DNA of 64,000 nt from Pseudomonas sp. S35 (GCF_009866765.1 NZ_CP019431.1:3410001-3474000), one strand, 5' to 3'; shown: positions 7,742 to 19,302, counted from the first letter of the stretch. A program made the numbers and translations. The notes: generated from the letters alone by a model not told the origin.

Positions 7742-8938
7742 ATGACCAAGCGCCTGCTGATCCTCGCCTTGTTGCCATTGCTGGCCCACGCTGACGTGAG
7801 CCCCAGCACCCTGGCCCTGCACCAGCGCCTGCTGGTGCTGGACAGCCACCTCGATACCCCACTGACCCTGACCCGCCCCGGCTGGAACATCCTGGAGCGC
7901 CACGACTATCGCCAGGACGGCAGCCAGGTCGACCTGCCGCGCATGCGCGAAGGTGGCCTGGATGGCGGCTTCTTTGCGGTCTATACCCCGCAAGGCCCAC
8001 GCACCGAGGAAGGTCGCGCCTACGCCAGCGCCTATGGCCTGGCCACCCTCACGCGCATCCGCGATGTGATCGATCGCAACCCCGACAGCTTCGCCCTCGC
8101 CCTCACCGCCGACGACGCTCGACGCATCGCCGCCCAGGGCAAGCGTGTGGTGTTTATCAGCATGGAGAACGCCGACCCGTTAAGCTCCGACCCCGAACTG
8201 CTCAACACCTACTACCGCCAAGGCTTGCGCATGCTCGGCCTGGTGCATTTCATGAACAACGACCTCGCCGACTCCGCCACCGCCCTGCCGGAATGGAAAG
8301 GCCTGAGCCCCAAAGGCCGCGATCTGGTACAGCGGGCCAACCGCCTGGGCATCCTGCTCGACGTGTCCCACGCCAGCGACGCGGTCTTCGACCAAATGCT
8401 CGCCCTGTCCAGCGCCCCGCTGATCGCCTCCCACTCCAGCAGCCGCGCAATCAACCCACACCCGCGCAACCTCGATGACCACCGCGTGCGCCAACTGGCA
8501 GCCAAGGGCGGCGTGATCCAGGTCAACGCCTACAGCGACTACCTGATCCCCCTCACCCCTAATCCGGACCGCAACAAAGCTATGGCCGCGCTCGGCGCCC
8601 GCTTCCACAACCTTGCCGCTCTCAGCCCGGAGCAGATCAAGACGCTCTACCAGGAACGCGACACCCTCAACCAACGCTTCGCCCAACCCAAGGCCAGCCT
8701 CGATGTGTTCATGAAACACCTGTTGCACCTGCTGCAAGTCGCCGGCCCGGACCACGTCGGCATCGGCGCCGACTGGGACGGTGGCGGTGGTGTGACCGGG
8801 TTGGAAGATGTGAGCCAGCTGCCGGTGATTACCCAGCGGTTGTTGGATGCCGGGTATAGCGAGGCGCAGATTGCGAATATCTGGAGCGGGAATTTGCTGC
8901 GGGTGTTGCAGGCGGCGCAGGATAAACGGCAGCTTTGA
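7742..8938 (+). CDS. exported membrane dipeptidase (renal dipeptidase family, M19)
   Basis: 398 residues. The ATG at 7742, two bases after the receptor stop, gives a signal peptide (KRLLILALLPLLAHA). Zinc-site motifs of family M19 are all present: DSHLDTP (His36, Asp38), FISMENAD, LLDVSHASD, IASHSSSRA and GIGADWDGGG. Enzymes of this family hydrolyse dipeptides such as Cys-Gly and can act on modified dipeptides. Located in the periplasm, it could trim a peptide or glutathione-derived conjugate before ABC import and C-S cleavage; that link is inference from operon context. Confidence 0.88.
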   Translation: MTKRLLILALLPLLAHADVSPSTLALHQRLLVLDSHLDTPLTLTRPGWNILERHDYRQDGSQVDLPRMREGGLDGGFFAVYTPQGPRTEEGRAYASAYGLATLTRIRDVIDRNPDSFALALTADDARRIAAQGKRVVFISMENADPLSSDPELLNTYYRQGLRMLGLVHFMNNDLADSATALPEWKGLSPKGRDLVQRANRLGILLDVSHASDAVFDQMLALSSAPLIASHSSSRAINPHPRNLDDHRVRQLAAKGGVIQVNAYSDYLIPLTPNPDRNKAMAALGARFHNLAALSPEQIKTLYQERDTLNQRFAQPKASLDVFMKHLLHLLQVAGPDHVGIGADWDGGGGVTGLEDVSQLPVITQRLLDAGYSEAQIANIWSGNLLRVLQAAQDKRQL

Positions 8939-8960
8939 GGTGCTTGGCCGAGGAAGATCA

Positions 8961-9306
8961 ACATGTGGGAGGGGGCCCCGATGAGCATGGGTATCTACAC
9001 AACTCTCAAAGGCTTACACATAACACTGTGATGAGCGGGATATTGTGGTGAGCGGGCTTGCCCCGCGCTGGGCTGCGCAGCGGCCCCATCAAAGCCACCC
9101 CCGTTTTTCCAGACAAACCGAGTTGTACGGTTTTGGGGCCGCTTCGCAGCCCAGCGCGGGGCAAGCCCGCTCACCACAACAGCCTGCTCACCACAACAGC
9201 CTCGTTCGCTAAGGTTATGTTTTCACCAAAGATGTGTAGATACCTATGCCCCGATGAAGGCGTGTCAGTTGAAGCATCTCTTACTGACACACTGCTATCG
9301 GGCCCA
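8961..9306. repeat. nested palindromic repeat cluster (REPIN-like pair inside a second repeat)
   Basis: No gene is seen here. The inner pair is an almost perfect inverted repeat: arm 9043-9088 (TTGTGGTGAGCGGGCTTGCC...) and arm 9135-9179, separated by about 46 bases. It sits inside a second inverted pair: GGTATCTACACA at 8990-9001 against TGTGTAGATACC at 9232-9243, with further matching flanks (TTACACATAAC against GTTATG). TGGGAGG- and ATCGGGCC-type ends mark the outermost limits. A short direct duplication of GCTCACCACAACAGCC follows the inner pair. The cluster lies between convergent genes and could act as a terminator or gyrase site, as REP elements do. Confidence 0.8.
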
Positions 9307-9311
9307 AGTCC

Positions 9312-10697
9312 CTACTGCCACCCTCCCCCCATCACTTTGTACAACGTCACCCGATTGCCCTGCTCCGCCAAGCGCAGGGTAATCAGGTCCTGTTGTGCGC
9401 TGTACAACGAACGCTGCGAATCCAGGGCTTCGAGATAGCTTTGCGACCCTGCGCGGTACAGCGCATCCGACAGGTCGTAGCTCTTCTGGCTGGCGTCGGC
9501 CAGCGCTTGCTGGGCGGTGAGGCGTTGATCCAGCGTGCTACGCACGGCCAGGGCATCAGCCACTTCCTTGAACGCCGTCTGCAACGACTGCTGATAGGTC
9601 TGCACCTGAATTTCCTTCTCAACCTTCGCCGCATCCAACGTCGCCCGGTTACTCCCCGCATCGAAAATCGGCACACTGATACTCGGCGCAAAGGTCCACG
9701 CCCCGCTGCCCGCCTTGAACAGGCTGGACAGTGACGAACTGGCAGACGCGGCATTGGCCGTCAGGCTGATGCTCGGGAAAAACGCCGCGCGCGCCGCGCC
9801 AATGTCGATATTCGCCGACTTGAGACTGTGCTCCGCCGCCAGCACATCCGGCCGCCGCTGCAACAGGCTCGACGGCAATTCGGCCGGCACTTGCACCAGC
9901 GCAGCCGCCGATTGCAGGTGGGCGTCCGGCAGCAAACTGTCGGGAATGTCACTGCCCACCAGCAGGCGCAAGGCATTGCGGTCCTGAAGGATCTGGCTCT
10001 GATACTCCGCCACATCCACCCGCGCCGACTCGACCGTGGTTTGCGCCTGGGCCACCGCCAGCGCCGCCGAACCGCCCAGCGCGTGGCTGCGCTGGGTCAG
10101 TTCATAGGTGGATTGCTGGCTGGCCAAGGTGTCCTCGGCCAATTGCAGGTGTGCGTTGTCGGCGGCCAGGGTCAGCCAGGCGGTGGCCACTTCGGCCACC
10201 AGGCTGATCTGGGTGCTGCGCCGGGTTTCGGTCAGCGCCAGGTAGGCTTCCAGCGCTTCATCCTGCAGGTTCTGCACGCGGCCGAACACGTCGACTTCAT
10301 AGCTGCTCAGCCCCAGCTGCGCGCTGTAATCGTGGCTGGTGGCCGCCGCGCCGCTGCTCGACAGCGCGCCCGGCGTGCGGCTGTGGGTGCCGCTGATGCC
10401 TGCATCAATCGTCGGGAACGCGGCCGCACGCTGGATGCGGTATTGGGCCTGGGCTTTTTCGATATTCAGGCTGGCCAGGCGCAGGTCGCGGTTGTTGGCC
10501 AGGGCCAGGCTCTGCAACTGCGCCAGGCGGCTATCGGTAAAGAACTGCTGCCACTGGATATCGGCGGGCACGTCGCCCTGGACGCCGGCCTGCCATTGCG
10601 TCGGCACCGGTGCGGCTGGCTGCTGATAATCCGGCGCCAGATTGATGCAGCCACTGAGGACCAATGCGGCCACCAACGGGCAGAGAAACCTGATCAT
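9312..10697 (-). CDS. outer-membrane efflux lipoprotein of an RND pump (OprM/NodT family)
   Basis: 461 residues, normal for the family. The N-terminus is a lipoprotein signal (ALVLSGC, lipid-modified Cys17) followed by [17 protein letters not shown]. The repeated TolC-like halves contain [11 protein letters not shown] near the first coiled coil and the [25 protein letters not shown] block typical of NodT-type factors, then a second coiled coil to [12 protein letters not shown]. It forms the exit duct for the inner-membrane pump encoded upstream. The start overlaps the pump stop (ATGA), so it is the third gene of an efflux operon. The substrate is not predictable from the sequence. Confidence 0.92.
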   Translation of the reverse strand: MIRFLCPLVAALVLSGCINLAPDYQQPAAPVPTQWQAGVQGDVPADIQWQQFFTDSRLAQLQSLALANNRDLRLASLNIEKAQAQYRIQRAAAFPTIDAGISGTHSRTPGALSSSGAAATSHDYSAQLGLSSYEVDVFGRVQNLQDEALEAYLALTETRRSTQISLVAEVATAWLTLAADNAHLQLAEDTLASQQSTYELTQRSHALGGSAALAVAQAQTTVESARVDVAEYQSQILQDRNALRLLVGSDIPDSLLPDAHLQSAAALVQVPAELPSSLLQRRPDVLAAEHSLKSANIDIGAARAAFFPSISLTANAASASSSLSSLFKAGSGAWTFAPSISVPIFDAGSNRATLDAAKVEKEIQVQTYQQSLQTAFKEVADALAVRSTLDQRLTAQQALADASQKSYDLSDALYRAGSQSYLEALDSQRSLYSAQQDLITLRLAEQGNRVTLYKVMGGGWQ

Positions 10698-13600
10698 GCG
10701 TCACCTTTTTCGACGATTGGAGACGTGCTGACGCGGCCAAAACGGCGGCGGATCAACACAAAAAACAGCGGCACAAAGAAGATCCCCAGCACCGTGGCGC
10801 TGAGCATGCCGCCCAACACGCCGGTGCCAATGGCCCGACGGCCGGCGGAACCGGCGCCGCTGCTCAGGGCCAGGGGCAATACGCCGAACATAAACGCCAG
10901 GGAGGTCATCAGAATCGGGCGCAGGCGTTGGCGCACGGCGGTCAGCGTCGCGTCCAGCAGGCTACTGCCCCGCTCCTGCAAGTGCTTGGCGAACTCGACG
11001 ATCAGGATCGCGTTTTTCGCCGCCAGCCCCACCGTGGTCAACAGGCCGACCTGGAAGTACACGTCGTTGCTCAAGCCGGTAAACCGTGTGGCCCACACCG
11101 CGCCGACAATACCCAGCGGCACCACCAGGATCACCGAGAACGGCACCGACCAACTCTCGTACAACGCCGCCAGGCACAGGAACACGAACAGGATGGAGAC
11201 CGCGTACAGCAACGGCGCCTGGGAGCCGGACAACCGCAGTTGGTAGGACTGGCCGGTCCACTCATAACCAATGCCATCGGGCAGTTGCTTGGCAATGGCC
11301 TCCACCGCATCCATCGCCGCGCCGGAGCTGACGCCCGGAGCCGGGTCGCCGACCACTTCCAGGGAAGACGAGCCGTTGTAGCGCTCCAGCAACGGCGAAC
11401 CATAGCTCCAGGCGCTGATGGCGAACGACGAGAACGGCACCATTTCATCGTTGCTGTTGCGCACGAACCAATGCTCCAGGTCGGCAGCCTGCATGCGGGT
11501 CGACGCCTCGCCCTGCACATAGACTTTCTTCACCCGGCCCTGGTTGAGGAAGTCATTCACATAGGTGCCGCCCAGCGCGGTGGACAGCGTGGTGTTGATA
11601 TCGCTGGTGCTCAGGCTCAGGGCTCCGGCCTTGCGGTCATCGATGCTGACTTTGAGCTGCGGCGCATCGTCCAGGCCGTTGCTGCGCACACCGAGCAGGC
11701 GCGGGTCTTTTTTCGCCTGTTCGATGAACTGCTCACGGGCAGCGACCAACGCGTCATGCCCCAGGCCACCCAGGTCCTTGAGCTGCAAATCAAAGCCCGA
11801 ACTCTGCCCCAGGCCGCGCACGGCCGGTGGTTGCATCACGAACACATCGGCATCGCCGATGCTCGCCAGCGCCAACGTGGCGCGCTGGGCAATCGTCGCC
11901 GCATCGTCCGCGCGCTCGCTCCAGTCCTTCAACCGGATAAACGCCCGTGCGGTGTTCTGGCTGTTGCCGCCCATGCCCAGCCCGCTGATGCTGATCATGG
12001 CCTCGACTTCCGGCTGCTTGAGCATGTACTGCTCGAACTGGTGCAGCACCGCCTGCGTGCGGCTGTCGGTGGCGCCCACCGGCAACTGGATCTGCGCCAT
12101 AAGGATGCCCTGGTCCTCGTCCGGCAGAAACGACGTGCTCAGGCTGGCGTAACCGGCGGCCATGGCGGCGGCGATCAGCGCGTACACCACCAGGCTGCGG
12201 CGGGTACGTTGCAGTACGCCACCGACCAACGCTTCGTAGCGCTGGGAGCAGCGCTCGAATGCACGGTTGAACCCACCAAAAAAGCCGCGTTTGGCGCCAT
12301 GCCCCGGTTTGAGCAGCGCAGCGCACAAGGCCGGTGTCAGGGTCATTGCGACCACCACCGAGAGCACCATGGCCGAGACGATGGTCACCGAAAACTGCCG
12401 ATAGATAATCCCGGTGGAACCACCGAAAAACGCCATGGGAATGAACACCGCGCTGAGCACCAGGGCGATGCCGATCAGCGCGCTGGTGATTTCATCCATC
12501 GATTGGCGCGTGGCCGCGAGGGCCGTCAAGCCCTGCTCGCTCATGACCCGTTCGACGTTTTCCACCACCACAATCGCATCGTCCACCAACAGGCCGATGG
12601 CCAGGACCATGGCAAACATGGTCAGGGTGTTGATTGAATAACCGAACAATGCCAACACCCCGAACGTACCCAACAGCACCACCGGCACAGTGATTGCCGG
12701 GATCAAGGTAGCCCGCAGGTTTTGCAGGAACAGGAACATGATCAACACCACCAGCACGATGGCCTCGCCGAGGGACTTGACCACCTCTTCGATGGACAGG
12801 CTCACAAATGGCGTGGTGTCGTAGGCGATCACGTTTTTGAGCTGCATCTCGTTCGGGTAGAACGGTTCCAACTCCGCCAGCTTGGCCTTGACCGCCTCGC
12901 CCACGTCCAGCGCATTGGCCCCCGCCGCCAGTTGCACACCCATGGCCGCGGCCGGCTTGCCGTTGAGGGCCGAGGTGATGTCGTAGCTCTCGCTGCCCAG
13001 TTCCACGGTGGCCACATCGCCCAACAGCACCACCGCGCCGTCACTGGTGGACTTGACCACCACGTTACGAAACTCTTCGGCGGTCTGTAGCTTGCTCCGG
13101 GCACTGATGGTGGCGTTGAGTTGCTGGCCCTTCACCGCCGGCAATGCGCCGAGTTGGCCGGCCGAGACTTCGGTGTTTTGCGCTTCCAGGGCGGTGCTGA
13201 CGTCTGACGGCATCAGCGCGTATTTTTCCAGCAGCGCCGGGTCCAGCCAGATGCGCATGGCATAGCCCGAACCCAGGGTTTGCACATCGCCCACACCGTC
13301 AATGCGGCTGATGGAATCGAGCAGAGTGCTGGAGATGTAATCGCCAATCTGGGTGCCGGTGACGCTGAGGTTGTCCGACGCCAGAGCGGCAATCATCAGG
13401 AAGTCCGAGCCGCCCTTGGTCACCGTCAGGCCTTCGCTCTGCACCGACTGCGGCAAGCGCGATTCGGCCTGTTGGAGTTTGTTCTGTACCTGCATCTGCG
13501 CCACATCCGGGTCGGTGCCGGCGGCGAACGTCAGGCTGATACTGGCGCTGCCCGCCGAACTGCTGGAGGCCGACATGTAGGTCAGGTTGTCCAGGCCCTT

Positions 13601-13807
13601 CATCTGCTGCTCGATGACTTGGGTCACCGAGTCTTCCACGGTCTTGGCCGAGGCACCGGTGTAGGTGGCGGAAATGCGCACGGTGGGCGGCGCGATGTCC
13701 GGGTACTGCTCCAGCGGCAATTGGCTGATGGAGAGTGCACCGCCGAGCATGATCACGATGGCGATGACCCAGGCAAAAATCGGTCGATCAATAAAGAAAC
13801 GCGCCAT
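10694..13807 (-). CDS. RND multidrug efflux pump, inner-membrane transporter (AcrB/MexB family, HAE-1)
   Basis: 1037 residues from ATG 13807 (GGAGGG six bases upstream; an in-frame TTG two codons earlier is less likely). The N-terminus is the standard [20 protein letters not shown], followed by [14 protein letters not shown]. Transmembrane segment 4 carries [16 protein letters not shown], with the Asp-Asp pair used for proton relay, and later [22 protein letters not shown] ends the membrane part. It expels amphiphilic toxic compounds in exchange for protons. Genes for the fusion protein and outer-membrane factor flank it with 5-base and overlapping junctions. The divergent baeSR pair is the likely regulator. 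Confidence 0.95.
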   Translation of the reverse strand: MARFFIDRPIFAWVIAIVIMLGGALSISQLPLEQYPDIAPPTVRISATYTGASAKTVEDSVTQVIEQQMKGLDNLTYMSASSSSAGSASISLTFAAGTDPDVAQMQVQNKLQQAESRLPQSVQSEGLTVTKGGSDFLMIAALASDNLSVTGTQIGDYISSTLLDSISRIDGVGDVQTLGSGYAMRIWLDPALLEKYALMPSDVSTALEAQNTEVSAGQLGALPAVKGQQLNATISARSKLQTAEEFRNVVVKSTSDGAVVLLGDVATVELGSESYDITSALNGKPAAAMGVQLAAGANALDVGEAVKAKLAELEPFYPNEMQLKNVIAYDTTPFVSLSIEEVVKSLGEAIVLVVLIMFLFLQNLRATLIPAITVPVVLLGTFGVLALFGYSINTLTMFAMVLAIGLLVDDAIVVVENVERVMSEQGLTALAATRQSMDEITSALIGIALVLSAVFIPMAFFGGSTGIIYRQFSVTIVSAMVLSVVVAMTLTPALCAALLKPGHGAKRGFFGGFNRAFERCSQRYEALVGGVLQRTRRSLVVYALIAAAMAAGYASLSTSFLPDEDQGILMAQIQLPVGATDSRTQAVLHQFEQYMLKQPEVEAMISISGLGMGGNSQNTARAFIRLKDWSERADDAATIAQRATLALASIGDADVFVMQPPAVRGLGQSSGFDLQLKDLGGLGHDALVAAREQFIEQAKKDPRLLGVRSNGLDDAPQLKVSIDDRKAGALSLSTSDINTTLSTALGGTYVNDFLNQGRVKKVYVQGEASTRMQAADLEHWFVRNSNDEMVPFSSFAISAWSYGSPLLERYNGSSSLEVVGDPAPGVSSGAAMDAVEAIAKQLPDGIGYEWTGQSYQLRLSGSQAPLLYAVSILFVFLCLAALYESWSVPFSVILVVPLGIVGAVWATRFTGLSNDVYFQVGLLTTVGLAAKNAILIVEFAKHLQERGSSLLDATLTAVRQRLRPILMTSLAFMFGVLPLALSSGAGSAGRRAIGTGVLGGMLSATVLGIFFVPLFFVLIRRRFGRVSTSPIVEKGDA

Positions 13808-13809
13808 GT

Positions 13810-14979
13810 TCAACCCTCCTGCGCCAGGGTGCCGAGGTCAGCGGCCTGGCTTTTGACCACCGCACCGACGCGGACTTTTTGCCCGCCCTCGACGATGACC
13901 TGGTCACCGGTTTTCAAGCCGGCAGTGACCCACCACTGGTTGCCCACCGCGCGGTCAACGGTGAGTACCCGTTGCTCGACCTTGCCGTCGACCACCAGCA
14001 ACACCGAGGTCACGCCGCTGGCGCTGCGGCTCACGGCTTTTTGCGGGACCAGGATCGCCTGTTCATCCCGGGCCTGTTCCAGCACGCCGCGCACGTACAT
14101 GCCCGGCAGCAACAGGTGTTCCGGGTTATCGAACACGGCGCGCAACGTCACGGTGCCAGTGCCCTGGTTGACGCTGACTCCGCTGAATTTCAGGCGGCCT
14201 TCGTGGTTGTAGGTACTGCCATCATCGAGCTTGAGGCTGATGCGCGCTTCGCCATCGCCATTGGCCTGCAACACGCCGCTGGCCAGGTCGCGCTTGAGGG
14301 CGAGGAGTTCAGTGGTGGACTGGGTGACGTCGACGTAGATCGGATCGAGCTGCTGCACGGTGGTCAACGCCGTGTCCTGGCTGGCCACCACCAGCGCACC
14401 GGGGGTGACGGTGGAGGTTTCGATGCGCCCGGCCACCGGCGAGCTGATACGGGTGTAGGCCAGGTTGATGCGGGCGGTGTCGACGTCGGCCTGGGCGACT
14501 TGCACGTCGGCGGCAGCGGTCAGCAACGTGGCCTGGGCGTCTTCATTGGTTTGCTGGCTGATCGCGTCGATCTTCACCAACTGCGCGTTACGCGTGGCGG
14601 TGGTCTGTGCCGACTTGAGCGTGGCGCGGGCCTTGGTCAGGCTGGCCTGGGCCTGGGCCAGCAAGGCCTTGTAGGGCGCCGCGTCGAGTTGGTACAGCGC
14701 CTGGCCGGCCTTGACCTCGGCGCCTTCGGTAAACAGGCGCTGCTGCACGATGCCGCCGACCTGGGGACGAATCTCGGCGACCATAAAGGCCTGGGTGCGC
14801 CCGGCGAGTTCGGTGGTCAGTACCTGGTTTTGAGGCTGTACGGTGATCACCGAGACCTTCGGCGTGGCGACTTCAGGGGCCGGATCGCCGGCCGAGCACC
14901 CGCCGAGCAGCACCAGAATGATCAGCGAAAGGAAAACCGCGGCGGTTACCAGGTATTTGGCAAAAATTTTGGTCGACAT
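13810..14979 (-). CDS. RND efflux periplasmic adaptor (membrane fusion) lipoprotein
   Basis: 389 residues from ATG 14979, which has AGAGGCAG upstream; an upstream in-frame ATG at 15021 lacks support. A membrane segment ends in [10 protein letters not shown], a lipobox. The adaptor core is visible: [20 protein letters not shown], the lipoyl part [18 protein letters not shown], a coiled-coil hairpin, then [18 protein letters not shown], a beta-barrel and a membrane-proximal domain. It links the pump to the outer-membrane factor. It is the first gene of the operon, and its promoter must lie in the 147-base gap shared with baeS. Confidence 0.93.
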   Translation of the reverse strand: MSTKIFAKYLVTAAVFLSLIILVLLGGCSAGDPAPEVATPKVSVITVQPQNQVLTTELAGRTQAFMVAEIRPQVGGIVQQRLFTEGAEVKAGQALYQLDAAPYKALLAQAQASLTKARATLKSAQTTATRNAQLVKIDAISQQTNEDAQATLLTAAADVQVAQADVDTARINLAYTRISSPVAGRIETSTVTPGALVVASQDTALTTVQQLDPIYVDVTQSTTELLALKRDLASGVLQANGDGEARISLKLDDGSTYNHEGRLKFSGVSVNQGTGTVTLRAVFDNPEHLLLPGMYVRGVLEQARDEQAILVPQKAVSRSASGVTSVLLVVDGKVEQRVLTVDRAVGNQWWVTAGLKTGDQVIVEGGQKVRVGAVVKSQAADLGTLAQEG

Positions 14980-15126
14980 AGCTGCCTCTGCAAGACGGGA
15001 TGGCCTGAGCCTTGTCCCCAATGCTGCAAGGCAAATGTGCAGGAAAATTGAAGATTGCCCGCTTGGGTTGAATCTTTCTGCCGTGGGGGCCTAAATGGGC
15101 GGGTCCATTTTTTACGGCCTCTATTC
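14980..15126. promoter_or_regulatory. divergent promoter region between efflux operon and baeS
   Basis: This 147-base gap must hold promoters for the minus-strand efflux operon and the plus-strand baeSR pair. An imperfect inverted repeat, AAGATT (15051-15056) and AATCTT (15071-15076), lies in the middle and is a candidate operator. I could not fix -35/-10 boxes with confidence, and no match to the enterobacterial BaeR box was seen. Confidence 0.35.
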
Positions 15127-16512
15127 ATGAAGTTGAGTATCTCCACCAAGCTGTTTGTCGCGGTGCTGGCCGGCGTGCTTCTGGTCATCCTGAGCATGGG
15201 CCTGGCTACCAGCTGGAGTTTTGGCCGGGGCTTCCTTGGCTATATCAACGAGCAGGCGCTGGAGCGCATGGCCACGGTGGTGCCGCGCCTGGCGGGTGCG
15301 TATGAACGCGAAGGGACCTGGGAATATTTCCGTAACCAGCCGGACCGCTGGTTTGAAGTGATGCGCCCGGAGCCGGGTGAACAGCCGCAGACTCGCGACT
15401 TGAAGACGCCGCAGATCTCCGACCTCACTGGCGCACTGTTCCGTATCGCCCTGCTCGACAAAGATAAAAAGCGCGTGACCGGCTACACCCGGATTGCCGA
15501 TGACGCCTTGGCCCTGCCGATTGTCGTGGCCGGTGAAACGGTCGGCTGGCTGGCCGTTACTCCTTTCCAGAGCGTGACCGAAGCTGGGGGCGAACGCTTC
15601 CAGCAGTACCAGTTGCGCACCAGCCTGGTGATGGGCGTCTTTTCGCTGCTGCTGGCGATGCTGATTGCCTGGTGGATCGCCCGTGCGCTGCTGGAGCCGG
15701 TCAAGCGCGTGGCCGCCGCCACCCACCGCCTGGCCAGCGGTGATTACAGCGGCCGCGTGGTCGTGGCCTCCAACGATGAAGTCGGCCAATTGGCGCGGGA
15801 CTTCAACCAACTGGCCTACACCCTGGAGCGCAATGAAACCATGCGCCGCGAATTCATGGCCGATGTGTCCCATGAACTGCGCACGCCACTGTCAGTGCTG
15901 CGCGGCGAGCTGGAGGCGATTGAGGACGGTGTGCGGACCCTGGACCAGCACTCGATGAAGTCGCTGCAAGGTGAAGTCAGCATGCTCAGCAAACTGGTGG
16001 ACGATTTGTATGAGCTGTCGCTGGCCGATGTCGGCGCCCTGACCTACCGCAAAGCCACCTGCGTGCTCAACCAACTGCTGGAAAGCAGCGTGGGTATGTT
16101 CCAGGAACGCTTGAGTGCCCGCCAGTTGCGTGTGGAACTGGAACTGCCAGCCCAACCCCTGACGTTGGTGGCAGACGCCAATCGCTTGCAGCAACTGTTC
16201 TCCAACCTGCTGGAAAACGCTGTGCGCTATACCGACCCGCAAGGGCTGATTCGCATCAGCGCCGTCGTGGAGAGTGATGAGTTGCGCATCGATTTCATGG
16301 ATTCCGGCCCCGGCGTTTCCGCGAATCAACTGCCGCGTCTGTTCGAGCGTTTCTATCGGGGCGACGCCTCGCGTAACCGCAGCAGTGGCGGCGCAGGGCT
16401 GGGCCTGGCGATCTGTCACAGCATCGCCCTCGCCCACGGCGGCAGCCTCAGCGCCGAGCACTCGCCGCCGGGCGGCCTGTGGCTGACCCTGCGTTTGCCT
16501 CGGAGCCTGTGA
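15127..16512 (+). CDS. baeS: envelope-stress sensor histidine kinase BaeS
   Basis: 461 residues from ATG 15127. A first membrane helix (KLFVAVLAGVLLVILSMGLA) is followed by SFGRGFLGYI and a periplasmic loop resembling E. coli BaeS. A second helix near 180-200, HAMP (LLEPVKRVAAATHRLASGDY), the phospho-acceptor His in FMADVSHELRTPLSVLRGE, the N box LFSNLLENAVRYTD and the G boxes DSGPGVS and GGAGLGLAI then follow in order. It senses envelope or toxic-compound stress and phosphorylates BaeR. It is transcribed away from the RND operon, as expected for a pump regulator. Confidence 0.9.
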   Translation: MKLSISTKLFVAVLAGVLLVILSMGLATSWSFGRGFLGYINEQALERMATVVPRLAGAYEREGTWEYFRNQPDRWFEVMRPEPGEQPQTRDLKTPQISDLTGALFRIALLDKDKKRVTGYTRIADDALALPIVVAGETVGWLAVTPFQSVTEAGGERFQQYQLRTSLVMGVFSLLLAMLIAWWIARALLEPVKRVAAATHRLASGDYSGRVVVASNDEVGQLARDFNQLAYTLERNETMRREFMADVSHELRTPLSVLRGELEAIEDGVRTLDQHSMKSLQGEVSMLSKLVDDLYELSLADVGALTYRKATCVLNQLLESSVGMFQERLSARQLRVELELPAQPLTLVADANRLQQLFSNLLENAVRYTDPQGLIRISAVVESDELRIDFMDSGPGVSANQLPRLFERFYRGDASRNRSSGGAGLGLAICHSIALAHGGSLSAEHSPPGGLWLTLRLPRSL

Positions 16513-16515
16513 ACC

Positions 16516-17211
16516 ATGGTCGATGAACGCCCGATCCTGATCGTCGAAGACGAACCCAAGCTCGCCGCCCTGATGCGCGACTACCTCGCAGCCGCCGGAC
16601 ACGGCACCCTGTGCCTGGACAACGGCTTGCAGGTGGTGCCGGCGGTGCGCGCCCATGATCCCAAGTTGATTTTGCTCGACCTGATGCTGCCCGGTCGCGA
16701 CGGCATGCAACTGTGCAAGGACCTGCGGGGGTTCAGCGCGGTGCCGATCATCATGATCACCGCCCGCGTCGAGGAGGTTGACCGCTTGCTGGGCCTGGAG
16801 TTGGGGGCCGACGACTACATCTGCAAGCCGTTCAGTCCACGGGAGGTGGTGGCCAGGGTCAAGGCGATCCTGCGCCGCAGCCCGCAATTGCTCAGCACCG
16901 CCGCGCCGCGCCTGGTGATCGACGAGACGCACTACCTGGCCGCCCTGGACGGTATTGCCCTCGACCTCACCCCCCTGGAACTGCGCCTGCTCAACACCTT
17001 CGCCTGCTCACCCGGCCGCGTGTTCTCCCGTGATCAACTGCTGGACAGGCTTTACTCCGACCACCGCGTGGTCACTGACAGGACGGTGGACAGCCATATC
17101 CGCAACCTGCGGCGCAAGCTGGAACAGGCCTGTCCGGGGGAGACGCCGATTGAGTCATTGTATGGGGTGGGGTATCGGTTCCAATTGGCCGATAAGTCAC
17201 CCCAGACGTAA
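16516..17211 (+). CDS. baeR: response regulator BaeR (OmpR family)
   Basis: 231 residues, three bases after baeS. The receiver domain shows [10 protein letters not shown], the phosphorylated Asp in [13 protein letters not shown], and the Lys of [12 protein letters not shown]. The winged helix at the C-terminus contains [26 protein letters not shown] and [18 protein letters not shown], closely resembling E. coli BaeR as I recall it. It probably activates the adjacent efflux operon. Confidence 0.92.
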   Translation: MVDERPILIVEDEPKLAALMRDYLAAAGHGTLCLDNGLQVVPAVRAHDPKLILLDLMLPGRDGMQLCKDLRGFSAVPIIMITARVEEVDRLLGLELGADDYICKPFSPREVVARVKAILRRSPQLLSTAAPRLVIDETHYLAALDGIALDLTPLELRLLNTFACSPGRVFSRDQLLDRLYSDHRVVTDRTVDSHIRNLRRKLEQACPGETPIESLYGVGYRFQLADKSPQT

Positions 17212-17238
17212 CTACCGCCGACTGAACAACTGTGTCCG

Positions 17239-19302
17239 TTAGATCGGTGAGCTGCTCACGACCCGCAGCGCCAGCCCTTCATAGGCATCCAGGGTAATGG
17301 TGAATTCACCCTCCGCCGTCAGGTCGCCCTCAACCCGTTCATTGATGATGTCCACCACCATCCCCGCTGCAATATCCGGCAGGTGCAGGGTTTCCGTGAT
17401 CGGCGCAGGGCCGAAGTTCAGCGCAGTGATTTGCGTGCCCTTCCCGGCCGGCAAGTCGTGAACCATGATCAGCAGCGCGGGGTTTTCCACGTCCGGGACC
17501 AGGATCTGGCGGCTGGCGGCGATGTCGTAGGCGCGGCGCACGGCCAGGATTTTTTGCAGCTGCGAGGCAAATGATTCGGGGTCCAGCAACTGGCTGTTCA
17601 GGCTGCCATACAGGCTTTTCGAGCGTGGCATCTGGCCGGCGGACAGTTCGGCATCGGGGTTCAGGTCCACCAGATCGTAAGCCCCGCGATGAATCCAGCG
17701 GGTGTCGCCATCGTGCATCAAGTGCGCAACGTCCTCGGCCGCCAACGGCAGTGCGCCCACCAAATCCCAGCCGGACAAGGCAAACACCCCAGGCTGCATG
17801 GCGTTGTACATCACCAACAGCAAATGGATCTGGCGGATCTGTTGGATATCCGCTGGCGTGATCGCCTCCAGGTCACGCATGCCCAGCGCCGCGGTGATGA
17901 TGCTGGCGGTGGTGCAGGACACGCCATTGGTGACGAACTTGAGGTTGTACGGCGCGTGCTCGCCGGTGAGGCGTTCGTACATCTGTTCGCGAATGTGCTC
18001 GCGCAGGATATTGCCGGGGAAGGTCTGGCCCTGGTAGAGGAAGCTGTCGTGGGCGTGCAGGGTCCAGAAGTGCACCAGCTCAAGCGTCAACTCGTCGTGG
18101 TTCTGCAAGGCATGGATCAGCGAGCCGGGGTCGATGCCCTGGCGGTGCATTTCGCGCAGCATCAGGCGCAGGAACTCGGCATCGCCCATCAGCAGCGCGT
18201 GCTGGTAAGCCGGCCGGGTGATGAAGTCATAGGACAGGTCGGCACCGCCATGGGACATCGAGGCAATGTCATCCACCGTGAGGTTCAGTTCCTGAAAGCT
18301 GAACCCGCCCGCCTTGCGAATCGCCCCGCCGAGCAGTTGGTTGCCGGTGATCGACAACGGATGGCTTTCCGACCAGGCCGTGCCATCGAGCTTGCGCTCC
18401 ACGCCAAGAAAACCATTGGCATCCAGGCGCAGGATCTTCGCGCCCATCACGTCGATGGCATGCAGGGCGTCGCCGATGATCATCTGCTGCGCAGCGAAGG
18501 TGGGGTCCAGCCAATTGAGCGACGGCTGGCCTTCCTTGAAGTAATGCAGGTACACCCAGCGGCGCGGCTTGCCATCCACGCCGATGACCACGGGCGTAGT
18601 ACTCCAGTCGGTTTCCTTGACGCCGGGCTCGAAGAAAATCACCCGTTGTAACTGGCCGACGATGTAGTGCTTGTCGCGCAGCACATCCACCTGCAAGGGG
18701 CTGAGGTTCTGCGCATCGCGGCCGTCGGCTACGTCAGGCAACAGCGGCCAATCCTCCTCGCGGATTTCCACCATGTGGTAAAGGCCGGGGTAGTCTTGGT
18801 AGGCCATCTCGGCCAGGCGAAAGTCTGCGCCCTTGCCGGTGTGGGACGGGATCACATCATCAATGATCACCGCGTTGTGCGCTGCGGCCATGCGCGTCAA
18901 CGCCTGCAACTGCGCTTCGGTGCCCAACTGCGGGTCGATCTCGAAGCTGATGCGGTCGAAGTTGCCGTCGATGGTCGGCGTATGCCGTGTACCGCTCAGG
19001 CCGCCGGATTTTTTCAGCGGACCGTTATGAATGCCCTGGATGCCGATCTTCGACAACGTATGCCACAACGTCTCATCCCCCAGCGCCTCCAACACCGTGC
19101 CGCCCTCGCGGGTCACAATCGACGCCGGATACGCGGTAAACCACACCGACGACAGCGCCGTCGCATCACGCGGCCGTGTCTGTGCAAAGGGCTGTTGCCA
19201 CAACCGGCCCTGCCCCGAATAGAGCCTGGCGCGCTGGCGGGCTGCGTACAGCATCGATTGTTCCACCAGCCAGTTCACATGGTTGTTTTCAGCCGCGGTC
19301 AT
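17239..19302 (-). CDS. treS: trehalose synthase (maltose alpha-D-glucosyltransferase), Pseudomonas type
   Basis: 687 residues from ATG 19302; an in-frame ATG at 19377 would add 25 unrelated residues. The sequence closely follows the trehalose synthase described from P. stutzeri, as I recall it: [19 protein letters not shown] at the start, then [11 protein letters not shown]. The GH13 catalytic residues are visible in [11 protein letters not shown] (nucleophile Asp), [12 protein letters not shown] (acid/base Glu) and [11 protein letters not shown]. It interconverts maltose and trehalose in the cytoplasm. It is encoded apart from the glgA-treZ-malQ-treY operon in this window and is followed convergently by baeR with a 27-base gap. 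A divergent or shared promoter lies right of 19302. Confidence 0.88.
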   Translation of the reverse strand: MTAAENNHVNWLVEQSMLYAARQRARLYSGQGRLWQQPFAQTRPRDATALSSVWFTAYPASIVTREGGTVLEALGDETLWHTLSKIGIQGIHNGPLKKSGGLSGTRHTPTIDGNFDRISFEIDPQLGTEAQLQALTRMAAAHNAVIIDDVIPSHTGKGADFRLAEMAYQDYPGLYHMVEIREEDWPLLPDVADGRDAQNLSPLQVDVLRDKHYIVGQLQRVIFFEPGVKETDWSTTPVVIGVDGKPRRWVYLHYFKEGQPSLNWLDPTFAAQQMIIGDALHAIDVMGAKILRLDANGFLGVERKLDGTAWSESHPLSITGNQLLGGAIRKAGGFSFQELNLTVDDIASMSHGGADLSYDFITRPAYQHALLMGDAEFLRLMLREMHRQGIDPGSLIHALQNHDELTLELVHFWTLHAHDSFLYQGQTFPGNILREHIREQMYERLTGEHAPYNLKFVTNGVSCTTASIITAALGMRDLEAITPADIQQIRQIHLLLVMYNAMQPGVFALSGWDLVGALPLAAEDVAHLMHDGDTRWIHRGAYDLVDLNPDAELSAGQMPRSKSLYGSLNSQLLDPESFASQLQKILAVRRAYDIAASRQILVPDVENPALLIMVHDLPAGKGTQITALNFGPAPITETLHLPDIAAGMVVDIINERVEGDLTAEGEFTITLDAYEGLALRVVSSSPI

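Noticed and set aside
8961..9306. CRISPR array
   Set aside because: The repeats are inverted pairs of unlike spacing with no regular spacers; they are REP-type palindromes.
9058..9438. 126-codon plus-strand frame over the repeat cluster
   Set aside because: It is made of REP repeat sequence and the antisense end of the efflux lipoprotein gene.
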